From the NCBI GenBank assembly GCA_025991245.1, contig BQMJ01000004.1, positions 124,001-188,000 on the forward strand: 64,000 nucleotides of DNA, in the 5' to 3' direction. Below are positions 37,071 through 51,653 of this stretch, piece after piece. Position numbers and translations under genes: made by a program. The notes beneath the pieces were generated by a model. The model made no database searches. It saw only the letters and a program-made list of their open reading frames with translations, and was not told the DNA's origin. Every line of letters starts with the position of its first letter. Positions within the stretch are counted from its first letter, which is position 1. Source of the DNA: Galdieria partita (Eukaryota > Rhodophyta > Bangiophyceae > Galdieriales > Galdieriaceae).

Positions 37071-37577
37071 TCAACAAACTAGATACCCTTTCTTAGAGAT
37101 CCTCGCGACATCCTCATCAACTTTGTATATTGTTGAACCCTTATAGGTGACTGCTTCACCAAGCTGAATCATTCTTTGGTTGATATTTATTCCCTTCTGT
37201 CCGTTGTCCAGGGTCCAGCAGGTGCCCAACCAACGTCCATATACGTCAACTTTGTCGGATTCACAGTATATCCTCTGTTTTCCTATGATTTCTTCTAAAG
37301 TTTCTTTGCTGGTCTTCCCACAAGAATAACTCTTTCCCACTCCTCGAAGAAGGCAAGTTTGCTTCAACTCTGGTGCATCTATGTCACTCAATCTTACTCT
37401 AGGTCCTTTCAAAAAGCGAATAGTGTCTCCATCTACAACTCTTACTTGACCTTCCAATACTTTTCTCTCCAGCGTAGCATCCACTGGCAGAAAGCTTATG
37501 GACAAGAAAAGACTCAAAAAGATGGTATGAGCTGCTATCATTCCTCTAGTAGAGCGAAACTTGAATAATGAAGCCAT
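37071..37577 (-). CDS. Secreted staphylococcal-nuclease-like protein
   Basis: SNase (thermonuclease) fold. ATG 37575-37577 gives a basic head and a hydrophobic signal segment (IAAHTIFLSLFLSISFLPVDA). The nuclease core follows: GQVRVVDGDTIRF, VRLSDIDAPELKQTC (Arg and Glu of the active site), YCESDKVDVYGRWLGTCWT (second active-site Arg) and a short C-terminal helix ending ISKKGYLVC. About 168 residues, no introns. Five or more cysteines suggest disulphides outside the cytosol. The family is frequent in bacteria, so transfer is possible but not shown. An upstream in-frame extension lacks family features. Confidence 0.83.
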   Translation of the reverse strand: MASLFKFRSTRGMIAAHTIFLSLFLSISFLPVDATLERKVLEGQVRVVDGDTIRFLKGPRVRLSDIDAPELKQTCLLRGVGKSYSCGKTSKETLEEIIGKQRIYCESDKVDVYGRWLGTCWTLDNGQKGININQRMIQLGEAVTYKGSTIYKVDEDVARISKKGYLVC

Positions 37578-37729
37578 CAAAGTGGGAGTGTTATTTATTT
37601 TCTGTTTGCATTTTGTATTCCAATATTTGACAAACGATAGCTTTCTTTGGACACTGTGAACTATGGAAAAAAGAGAAGGCGACTGAATAAAGCCAAACAC
37701 ATTCATGAAATTCCAAAAATTCAAAAAAA

Positions 37730-39149
37730 TTACATTTCGTTCTTGGCAATGTTGTCCAGTTCTTCTCCAACTTCAAAAACTGCTCGATTTTCTGGAAGAC
37801 GTTCAACATTTTCTTTCAAGTGAAGAATTTCTTCATAAGATACTGTTGCTGCAGACTCTAGACTACTGACTACTTTACCTACTCCGTGACGACGAACCCA
37901 TGCTGCCACAGCTCTTTCTTGTTCCATAAGATTTCTCTCTTCTGCTACCAACAAAAGAGGTTTCTTGGAAACCAATGCCTCGGCAACAACTCCTGGTCCA
38001 GGTTTACTAATAATTAACTCTGACATTCGCATCAATAACGGAATCTGCTCCGTAAACCCTACAGCATGGACAAGAAAACCCTTATCCTTAAGAAACTTCT
38101 TCCGTATTGACTCCAACAAGCGTTTGTTCTTGCCACAAACACAAAGTACATTCACTCTTTCCATCGTCTTCAACATCGTTTCCAAAAATGGTTGACCAAA
38201 ACCAGCTTTATCCAGCTCAACAATATCGTTTCTGATATTTCTTTCAGTTGCACCTCGAAGGCTTAAGAAAGAAATTAGACGCATGGTAGACTCGTAGGGT
38301 GGAAAAGCACCAAAGATAATCAAAAATGTAGGAAAAGACATATCAAAACCAAACACACTTAAATAGTCGAGCAAAGACATCTTATCGTCAGATACGAACT
38401 CAGAATAGAAACGAGGATGCACCACCATACCAGAAAGTAACTTTATATTAGTCTTTTCAAAGCCCTTCATCAAGGCTTGCTCGTATGCTTCACTAGTGCC
38501 ACAAAAGACAGTTTGCCTTTGATCTTGCAACCAAGGATGGGCGTCAGTATGAGTAAAATCTGTCATGACAGTAATATGTTTGGCGTAAGGGGCACTTTCT
38601 ATGATGGAAACGTTCAAAAAAGGAACAAACGAAACAACAACATTCGGCTTGGGATAGTTTTTCCACTCACGTTTCAGACGACCAGTAAACTTATCAGAGA
38701 GTAGAGGCCCAAATGTCTGTGCAACACTGTATAAAACACCGACCACTCCAGCCAGGTCTTGTTGTAGGATAAAATTGTAAACACGGTCACCAAACTCGCA
38801 CCCTGCAAGCTCGGAGACATTGAGTGCCAGTACTTTCCAATGGGGATATTTCACCTTGTAAAGTTAAACAGCCCAACCAAAGACATGTATAGGTTTCAAA
38901 TACCTTGCAAAGATAACTAACTGCATCCACACTAGCTTTGTGTCCACCTCCTCCTGACCCATACAAGAGAAATACACAAAAAGGTGACGTCAGCCTCTTC
39001 TCCAAACTTTTTCGTATTGACTGAGAGACTTCATTAGGAAGGTTAATTGAACGTCTTCTGTTACAATCTTCTGAACTTTTTCCTCTCTTCTGCAAGGTTG
39101 TGTTGATAAAAAGGATGCCAGCAGTCTCTACAAGTTCATCACTCGACAT
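37730..39149 (-). CDS. GT28 diacylglycerol glycosyltransferase-like protein (MGDG-synthase-like)
   Basis: GT-B glycosyltransferase resembling MGDG synthase and processive diacylglycerol glucosyltransferases. ATG 39147-39149. The N-terminal domain has LYGSGGGGHKASVDAVSYLC; intron 38855-38903 joins to KYPHWKVLALNVSEL. Then come VVVSFVPFLNVS, HITVMTDFTHTDAHPWL, the LLSGMVVHPRFY block and the C-terminal donor-binding motif IISKPGPGVVAEALVSKKPL. It differs from plant MGD1 in several loops and has no clear plastid transit peptide, so the sugar and acceptor are uncertain. It starts 40 bp from the divergent bromodomain-GATA gene. Confidence 0.78.
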
Positions 39150-39189
39150 CTCGTCTTCGCATTTTCTTAAAAGTATTGGGTCTAAGGGA

Positions 39190-40978
39190 ATGGCGCCAAG
39201 ACTTAACAAGACGACGCATGAGCGAACAAAGCACAAGAAACAGTCCTCCTCTAGAGAGCTGCCACTGAAAGAAACTATTAGGAGCAAAGGTCTTGAGGTT
39301 CTAAAGAGGATTCAGAAGAAGGATAGCCTTCGTTTCTTTGCCCTACCGGTGGACACCACTTATGTAACGGACTACCTGGACGTGATTAAGCAGCCCATGG
39401 ACCTAGGAACTGTACAAGCAAAACTTGAGGCGCAATCTTATGCATCATTTGAAGAATTGTGGCAGGACGTTGACTTAATTTGGAAAAACTGCTGTACTTA
39501 CAACGGTCCCAACACGCAGTTTTACCAGTGTGCTTTGAAGTTGCGGAAGTTTTCTAAACGTGTCTTTTCAGATCTCTGCTTGTTCTTACGCAAGAATGGT
39601 CTTGAAGGCGAAGCGAGAGCTTTACTTGGCGCTATGAGACGTTCTTGTAGTTTGAGACGTTCGTTAGAAACTAAACGCGTTGACAGTGCTTGTACTTTGA
39701 CAGATACCGTTGACTGGGTAAAATATCAACGAGAAGGAAAAACTACTTCGTGGAATGTTCATGAAGATACTGTACAAGTGAGTAATGTTGAACAGTTTCA
39801 AACTAGTTTGACCTTTTTCAATAGGGCCAGTACCTAAATGATTCTACTCAACAAGAAAAGGACTTCTATGCTCGAGTTGAGAAACTTGCAAATTCTTATC
39901 TTTGCAACACGGAAGAGGTTTCGACAAATAACTCTGAACCCGTCGGAAAAAAATTTAGTAAGGAGTCATTGAAAAAGGAATACCTCGATGTCTTACCCGA
40001 ACCTGACTGTCTCAGTCAACTTCCACCTTCTTTGAGTTGTTCTCTCGAATCCTTTTCTGGCAAATCTTCTATCAAGGTGTGCTGTATAAAACCTGTTTTG
40101 ATGTTGACTAAAATCTATTTTTGGTAGTTTGAAGATTATCGGGAGTCTCTAGAAAACTTCGCGCATCAATTGCATCCTGATTTGAAATACTTTATTGGAG
40201 GCTTGTTCAGTTTAGCATATGACAATTCTCAAGAGAATACCGTCGTATCCTCGAGAGACGACGCAGAAAGTTCTACCACCAAGGCATCGCAAGCTAACAG
40301 AATCAATTGTTCTTCGTCATTAGACATCATCGGTGACAGATTAGAGACGTTAGTTCCTTACTTCACGGATAGAAAATTAGCACAAGATCTGATAAATTTC
40401 GATATATCAAATATTGATTTTAGCATGCCGTATGGCGTCACGTTAAAGGAGTTGCAGCAACTGTTTTCGCTTCAAGTGGAATTTGGGTAAGTTTTTAGAG
40501 CGTTGTCTTCATATTTACTCATACTTTGGCTAGTGTACAACTAAACTTTTTGTCAGATTTAATTATTGGTACGAAATATTTTACAGACAAATTTTCGTTA
40601 TCACGGAGAGAGGCAGGAACAGAGAACATGACTGGTTTAAGTGATAATAAGGGAATAAGAGATCTTCGTACCACAACCGAATCGTCAAGTCGGTTGTTTG
40701 AAAACACGCAATCTCAGTTTTCTCTGAGCAAAGAACCAAGCAGGATGGATGAAGGCTGTCCCATGGATATACAGACGACTAAAGCAGCACGTGAAGTGCA
40801 AGTCCGTGCTCATAAATTGGAAAGTGGCGGAAGCGATGTCTTTTGTATGAATTGTGGAACAGTCAAGTCACCTGGTTGGCGTGCCGGACCTCCTGGTGCT
40901 CGAAGGCTTTGCAATGCGTGCGGTTTATTCTGGGCAAAACACAAACAACACCGTCCGAAAGAAAAGTGGGTTAGATAG
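39190..40978 (+). CDS. Bromodomain protein with C-terminal GATA zinc finger
   Basis: Nuclear chromatin/transcription protein combining two readers. ATG 39190. A basic N-terminus precedes the bromodomain (about residues 25-135): FFALPVDTTYVTDYLDVIKQ, then PMDLGTVQAKLE and WKNCCTYNGPNTQFYQ, with the acetyl-lysine-binding Asn in YNGP. A Ser-rich middle follows, and then a GATA finger near the end: CMNCGTVKSPGWRAGP then RRLCNACGLFWAKH (C-x2-C, 17-residue loop, C-x2-C). Introns 39778-39824, 40077-40127 and 40487-40533 all join in the same reading phase, which supports one gene. The stop is at 40976-40978. About 550 residues. DNA-binding and acetyl-lysine functions are inferred from the families. 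Confidence 0.83.
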
Positions 40979-41045
40979 GCCCTCGTTTGCATCGAACCCA
41001 TATTACACACTAAGCGAACACGAGTTTTGGCTGCTTTAATATTGT

Positions 41046-41709
41046 TCACGACTGCTCTACTTCTTTAGGAGTTTTCGCTTCAATGCTATCAACTGCGTGA
41101 ACAGGACCCTTTGGTAACGAAATATATTCAGAGATGTTCCAAAAGGGCACTCAAACGAACCTGTAACTCCTCCCATATTGCTTTATAGACGAGTTGATGA
41201 CGTTTGAGGGAAGTTAGGTTTTCAAATTTTTCAGAAACTACTCGAATGCTTACAATGCTAAGTCATGGGAGACAGTAACTATTTGTGAACTTACCTAACG
41301 TGGCTTCCGTTGGGGTCGTCAAATGCAGGGACGACCTGAAGATATTTTGGATTCAGTGCCTATATAACTCATTTTGAGCCTTTATGTACAAAGCGAATAG
41401 GATGCATCAACCTCTCTAAGTTTTTGTTCCACTCGTTCTACAACGGTATTGTCACTATGTAGGTGATATATAAGAAGGAACTGGTTATATGGCTATTTCC
41501 TAACCTGGACGACATAAAAGTAACGAAAGGGCCTTGTTTCCAAACAGTGGACAAGCTTGAGCTTGTCTTCACGTTGTACGGGAGAACTTGTAAATAACGA
41601 ATGAAACCAACACGTTTAATAATAAAAGGTTTTTTGGGAGCACGTCGAAGGAGCGTCGAACAAGACCACAGAAAACTGATTCTTCCAGTCCACATGAGAA
41701 TTTCACAAT

Positions 41710-41713
<4 letters not shown>
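41046..41713 (-). CDS. BOLA: BolA-like protein, probably mitochondrial
   Basis: BolA-fold protein acting with monothiol glutaredoxins in Fe-S cluster trafficking. The candidate ATG at 41711-41713 gives a basic, hydrophobic leader (WTGRISFLWSCSTLLRRAPK); ATG 41693-41695 is an alternative. After introns the mature domain reads VERVEQKLREALNPKYLQVV, FDDPNGSHVS, VVSEKFENLTSLKRHQLVYK and AIWEELQ, ending GPVHAVDSIEAKTPKE. The conserved RHxLVY histidine, a cluster ligand, is present. Four introns fit. The first candidate ATG overlaps the stop of the upstream glucosamine synthase gene by two bases (see findings). Confidence 0.85.
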
Positions 41714-44499
<2,786 letters not shown>

Positions 44500-44630
44500 T
44501 TCTTGCGATCCAAATTTCGAAATCTTTACAAAAACTCAAATTTTATATATAAAGCACACACAACGCATTCTTACAAACAAGAAAACACAAAAAATTCCAC
44601 AAAACAACAAAGAAAAGAATGCAAACTTAT

Positions 44631-45711
<1,081 letters not shown>

Positions 45712-45899
45712 TTATTATTTATCCTTTCAAAGAAAACCAGGAGACCAATTGAAGAGATGTTTATAGGTCAACAGGTGTAAACCCAACAACGTTGTGCAGC
45801 AACGGGAAATGAGATAAAAATGGCCAGTGAAGGAGGCGACGAGTAAACAGAAATCTCTTCCAGAAGCATCTTTCTGTATCTCAGTATAAGCACATTAGA

Positions 45900-47319
45900 T
45901 TACTTCAGTAAAAATGAACAATTCTTCAACTCTGTGACTATCAGTTCATCTTGCTCATGACGGAGTTGACGTTTCAGAACCAACATATTCCTAATAAGTA
46001 TCCAACCACTGCCATTTCCTTCATCTAAGAACCGAACAACATCCTTTACTGAATCGTCTTGTAAAAGATACAACCTCAGACGATCAAAGTCGAATTGAAA
46101 CAAATCCTCAACCAACCTAAAATGTCTTATAGTAATAAATACCCTCAAGAATGAACTTGTACCTTTTCAAACCATCATAACCTATCTTTTGATAACTTTC
46201 ACTATCCGCAAAAGAACGAAAAACCAACATGAGAAATACATAACCCAGCAACACTATGTCTTGAGCATAGTAATAATTGCTTATCGCCTTTGGATTCGAA
46301 GCTCCAGCAGCATAAGCCCTTCTAATGGACTAAAACTCTATCAAAAACTGACTTGAGTCAATCATGTCATGACTACTCACTTCATCATCCAGTGACGAAA
46401 GTCGTCTCGAAAATCCAAAGTCACGAAGTCTTACTCTCAATGCATTTATTTGGTCTTCCCTTGTCGTGCTCAACAACAACGACTGCGGACCAAGTGATAA
46501 ATGTACAATGCGAAAACGGTGAAGGAACTCTACAGCTTCTAAACTTGATGACATGACTTTCTTAACAAACTGACAACGACGTTGAAAATTGGCTTCAACG
46601 AAAATGGTAGACAACCAAGCACGACCCTTTCCTTTCATAGGATAAGAAGCAACAGTAGACAAACCTTCCCAACAGAAAACCAAAAATAAATGACCTGCTT
46701 TTGGAGGTTCTATATATGGAAGTGCTTGTTGCCATTGTACACGAAAATATTCGGTATCAAAAGTATCCGGTGCCTCAAAGCTTCCCAATAACCTCGATAA
46801 AGGAAGTTGTTCTGAAGTGATATCTACGCCATAGTCTTCTTCTAAAGTTTGAAAAATACTTTTCTCATTGTAACCAATCTCTAAAGCTTCCCTATGGTAT
46901 TCTTTTAGTAATACCTCCTTCTCTTGTTTCGTATTTGGATATAGAATGGCATCATAGAGACGACACGCGAGAGAGCCAGGTTCTACTGTAACAGCTGGTT
47001 CGGTTGGATTCCTCTTCTGATAATATTCCCACTCAACTATTCTTAATAAACTTTGCTTTCCAACTAGACGACGAATTTCAAAGTCGGAAGGAAGAAAAGT
47101 TTTCAAGGCCATCTGACAGGAGTGTCGACAAAGATGTCTTCTCAAAGCAGTCGAACAACGCTTATGGAGTGAAGCCCTAAAACTTCTATAAACAACTTTC
47201 TGTTCCTTCTGTTGTTGGAGATATAAGAAACAAGAAATAAAACTCATACAAGATATTCTCATGTGTGGTGAATAATTGAACAATAATTTCTCAAAGTCTT
47301 TGGTTCTATTTATATGCAT
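45900..47319 (-). CDS. Degenerate protein-kinase-like protein, plant/algal type
   Basis: Similar to a plant plastid-associated protein with a kinase-like fold. ATG 47317-47319 begins a long basic leader, with FLPSDFEIRRLVGKQSLLRI as the first conserved segment. The kinase core shows FRIVHLSLGPQSLLLSTT in place of HRDLKPxN and LRDFGFSRR in place of the DFG loop, so the catalytic-loop Asp is missing while DFG is kept. After two introns (about 46285-46370 and 46113-46163) it continues with LVEDLFQFDFDRLRLYLL and VVRFLDEGNGSGWILIRNML, both also seen in the plant proteins. Plastid location is inferred from the family. The upstream gene on the same strand stops 28 bp before this ATG. Confidence 0.62.
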
Positions 47320-47347
47320 CCAACTACTTTGGGTCTTAAAGAGTTAT

Positions 47348-48396
47348 TCATCTTCGAGTTTTTTCTAATCGAAAAATACAGGAATCAGAATCTACGAGTG
47401 TTTGACTCAACGTAAATCGTACACCTAACTTCACTTGTTATAACAAAACATTGAAAGAACTTGAACCAAATCACCGTGGCGTTTCTCCTTGACTTCTCCA
47501 AAGTAGGAACGATCCAACGCACAGAAAAGACGAGTGACTTGAGGATATCCTTCTGCAACAAAAAAATCGTTATACAAACAACGACGAACAATCATTTGAT
47601 GAGCAACCAACTTATTGTTGGAGTCCACTTCACTTTCTTGAATAATATCAAAACTCTTTCCAAAATCTCGTTCAATATTCTCAGCCATGCGTTTCAAGGT
47701 ACTCAACTTATTCAAAGAAACAAGTAGCATAAACTGGAGGATCCTAACTGATGCCTCAGCTTTCGTTTTTCTCAAAAGTAATGAAACTACCATTGCAACC
47801 CTGACTTGGAAGAGGAATTAACATCGGCTAAACCAAAACCTCTTCCTACAATATTGAGTGTTCTTTCCTCATTAGAATCTAAAAAAGGGAGCAGTGTCCT
47901 ATGTGCCTCGATTTTATGCTCTTCGGAAAAACAACAATTAAGTGAATCCCTTACTTGTAAGTCGATAATGCCATGGAACTTAGATGTCTATAAACATTAG
48001 TTTCATTGAAAGATAGAAATGAATCGGTTATCTTACATATGAGCAGCACTTCGGTCATCAACCACTCGTTCTCTATGCTTCCAACACAATCTATATTTTT
48101 GTCAATAATAAAAGTTCAATAGTGTGCAATTCATACTGTCTTGCTTCTGCTTCAATACTCTCACAAATTTCCTTTTCTTTTCCTTTCAATTCCGGCTGTC
48201 TTCTCAAGGGCAACGTTCGGAAATACACGTGACGAAAGGCTCTATTCACCACACTATCAAATACAACTTGTTCGTTCTCTTCTTTTCCACTATTCTGGTG
48301 TCGGATATGGTTACTAAAGGAAGAACTTCTCAACGAAACAGAACTGGGAATTCTAAAAGAACAAGTTATTCTCCAAAATGTCCTCAAAGGAAACAT
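47348..48396 (-). CDS. L-2-amino-thiazoline-4-carboxylate-hydrolase-like family protein
   Basis: Contains the ATC-hydrolase-like domain found in bacteria and plants: MIVRRCLYNDFFVAEGYPQV, TRLFCALDRSYFGEVKEKRH, then GVRFTLSQTLVDSDSCIFRL after a short intron. ATG 48394-48396 gives a basic Ser/Arg leader (FPLRTFWRITCSFRIPSSV) fit for organelle import. Middle exons include VRDSLNCCFSEEHKIEAHR and VSLLLRKTKAEASVRIL. Junctions at about 48080-48130 and 47990-48040 are the least certain; several phases conflict. The last intron is about 47405-47450. The start is seven bases from the stop of the upstream Ctf4/WDHD1 gene on the same strand. Enzyme activity in this branch is unproven. Confidence 0.6.
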
Positions 48397-48403
48397 TTTA
48401 TTT

Positions 48404-51334
48404 TCATTCTTTGAAAAAATCGGAAAGATGATTGAAGTTTTTGGATGGCTTCAGTTGACCATTCTTTTGTCCATCCTCCAGTTTACGTTTCCTTTCTTGA
48501 ATCCTTGCTTGAATACCTACAGAAGCAACTGACTCTGATGCAATCTGGATAGTTTCTTGTCCAGGAGCTGTACTTGGCTCTGCCATTGCTGTATTTGTAG
48601 TCTGACTGGGCATTCTATTCTCATCGTTGTGTATTGTTAAGTGCCCAACAGAGTCGGTTGAAGAATTTTCCATCTTATTTTCCTGAACTTCAGGACAATC
48701 GTCCATTAATGACTCCACCTTTTGAGCAAGAGCACCCAGTCTATGATGATTGGCCACCTGACAGGCAATTTTGTAAGCCTTGTATGAATACAATCTACGA
48801 GCAAAATCAAATGCTCGAGCAACGTGATTGGTTACACAAGAATCTTCAAATAGTCGTATTAAAATCTTATCTAAATTCTTTCTTCTCTCTATCATGTTGT
48901 TGTATTCTGCAGAACTACCGCCTGCCACCAGTTTTGACAACATAAGCGACTCCCAAAAATATTGTTGTTCCAATGCAAGACTTGATTCTGTAAAAGGTAA
49001 CAATGAGACACCCAATGAAACAAAAGTCAAAGGAGGAGATGATAAGGCCTTTGGAAATTCCTCACTATCCTTACAAATTATACCAAACAAATGGTCATTG
49101 TAACAATAACAAGGCCAGAAGGTTGACGACTTTGATGAAATATTTTTCAAGACATTATCAACGACAACGGTCTCAATGACTCAGTAAGATATGCTTCATT
49201 TTTACACAATAACGCACACTTACCCAAATGTTTCCGTGATAAGGAAGAAACATATACAACTCTTGTGTCTGGGAAAAGGCCAACAATTCTTCAAATGTTG
49301 CTTCTGTTTCTCGGAATCCTATCCACTTGAGATAAGATGGTTTACAAGGAAGTGACAACCGAGAAGAACGATTTTTCAATATTCCAAATGGCGACAACTA
49401 AGCATCCAAGTGAAAAGTCTGCTTATATTGTAGTTTAACTTTCTCACCTGAAGAAATTCAAATTCACATTTATCATCCATTCCAGTGTCATATACAATAC
49501 ACAGCTTATCGTTCTCTGAACCCAACATAGTCAACACACCTTGTTCCAACTTGAACAAGTCCGTTTGAATTCCAGTTGAGGAAAATATTCGAAGACGCTC
49601 TTTGCTAGTAAAAACTGCTGCCCAATGAAGACCAAGAGCCACTAAAATTGGAGTTTCTGAATCATCCAAAGCAACAGTCCAATGCGAATTGGAAGTCCAA
49701 GAAGATGAAAGAGAACGATAGAAAATAATATTTCGACTTTCAAGCCCATTCTTAGAAGCTAATATCAGAGCAACAGAATTCAAGCATCCTAAAGAGAATC
49801 CTAAAACACAAGATATATATTATACATATTGATTAAAAAATAAACACATAAAACAAACCATAATGATCAGTGAAACGCAAAGGCTTCATAGAAGAGTCAG
49901 AAAATTCAATTTCTACAGTATAGTGCGATTGTGCATCTCTAGACACTAATTTACCTGTTCTATTCCAACAAAGAATAGAATAAGATCCATCAAAAGGAGT
50001 CGAAGATACCATGAAATGCTGAGTTGTATGTTCTCTCGGAATGAATTCTCTTTCTTCAAGCATCGTTTCTTCGACTTCTTCTTCAGCAAGGCTACGGGAT
50101 GAAACTTCATCCGCATAGGAAATGTCTTCGCCTTCTTCTTCAACAACATCATTATTGTTATTGGTTGATTCATCATTCAATTCTTCTGTTATCTCTTCAT
50201 TGTCAGAAACTTTGTCAACAGGGACCTCTGTCACTCTAACCAATTGTCCTCCAGCATCCACTGATACAAAACTACTCCATTTTGGGTGCCACGCAATTCT
50301 TTGTATCAGGTTTTCATCTCCACACCAATGAGCAACTATTTTGATATCTTTTCCATAATGAAACAAAAATATTTGTCCGTCTTCAGAGCCACACAGTATA
50401 TCATCACTTTGTGACCTCCAAGTCAAACATGTCACCTTGACAGGAACAGTGGCAATTATGCTGGGAAAGCTTCGTTTCACTTTCCAAGACTCTCTTTCTA
50501 AAAATACTATCATTCATGAGTCCTCATCATGTTAAAGACTTTCAACAAGACTACCTATTTCCTTTGTGCTCGTTGCCAAAGCCAGTAAACTGCCATCGGA
50601 CTTCCAAGAAGCACAAGTAGCATGATTATAAATAGTAGAGATGCAAGCATTCTCATTCAATGACCAAACACCTACTGCACCTCTTTCTCCAATACTGACG
50701 AGATAATCTCCAAGTGGATCGACTACCAAGTCTTTAATTGCCTGCATTGGAGAGTTTTCAGATGCAATAACCACAGTTTTATCGGCGACATCTATAACCT
50801 ACAGAAAGAAAGATGAGGAGACATTCAATTTACAAGTTAGAAGCACTCAGGACTCACTCGAACTATACCAGGTTCCTCACCAGCAACAAAAATATAACTA
50901 CCACTGCAAGAAAATGCGCAACACCAAATTGATCCATTTGTTCTAGTCAAAACGCACTCCAATTCTGCAGAATTCTCTTTCAGTTGGAATAGTCGGAGAT
51001 AGCCTTCTTTGTCGCCAGTCACCAACTTGGAGACGAGGCTACTAACTGAAAGAGCAAGGATCTACAAGAGAGAGATAGTTTCAATTTTATAATTTTTGAA
51101 ATAATCTATCAAGCATACGTCTTCCCTATGAGGATAGGTTATTTGAAACTTTCGCGGAAAGCTCTTCTCTTTTGCTTCCTCATATCTCCATTCGAAGGCT
51201 CTCACAGTAGCGTCTGAGCCGCAAGTAAAAATGAGAGTAGTTTCATCCTTTGTTGAATAAATAATTGCCAAGTCAGTCTTTCCTGGAGTGTGTGCATATT
51301 TCCAAGTTAGTCTTTGGTCTGTGGCTAAAGGCAT
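48404..51334 (-). CDS. WDHD1: Ctf4/AND-1/WDHD1-like replisome scaffold protein
   Basis: WD-repeat hub linking the CMG helicase to polymerase alpha at replication forks. ATG 51332-51334 begins MPLATDQRLTWKYAHTPGKTD, then FTCGSDATVRAFEWRYEE as the first propeller blades. An acidic linker (STNNNNDVVEEEGEDISY) precedes the second propeller, with HFMVSSTPFDGSYSILCWNR and VEIEFSDSSMKPLRFTDHYG, the SepB-like signature of this family. The C-terminal helical block includes AFDFARRLYSYKAYKIACQV. The protein ends NFNHLSDFFKE; the human HMG box is absent, as in yeast Ctf4. Several short introns. Divergent from NPRL2 with 319 bp between starts. Confidence 0.83.
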
Positions 51335-51653
51335 TTGCACAATCCCAAACTCCCGCGCATTTTCAATTTATAAGAGTTCATTGGCTTGTCTTATTATTGT
51401 TAGTTTGATAGTGTCTTATTGTTTTTTCATTATTGTGAGAGAACAAGTAAAGGACCTATTTTCAGTGGTTTCCTCTATTGTCAGTTCGCAATATTGTGTA
51501 CCTACTTGTAGACATTAGTGATGTGTTCTCTTTAGAAGAGCTTGTGCAGCTGCGAATTGGCATTTCTCTCATATCATTATATATTTGTTATGGACGTTTG
51601 TCAATTCCCGAGTTTCCTTTGTCAGATGAGTCATTATGATGAATTAGGCTGAA
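51335..51653. other. Divergent promoter region, WDHD1 and NPRL2
   Basis: Spacer of 319 bp between two divergently read genes. It should contain both promoters. No recognisable element beyond AT-rich runs. Confidence 0.45.
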
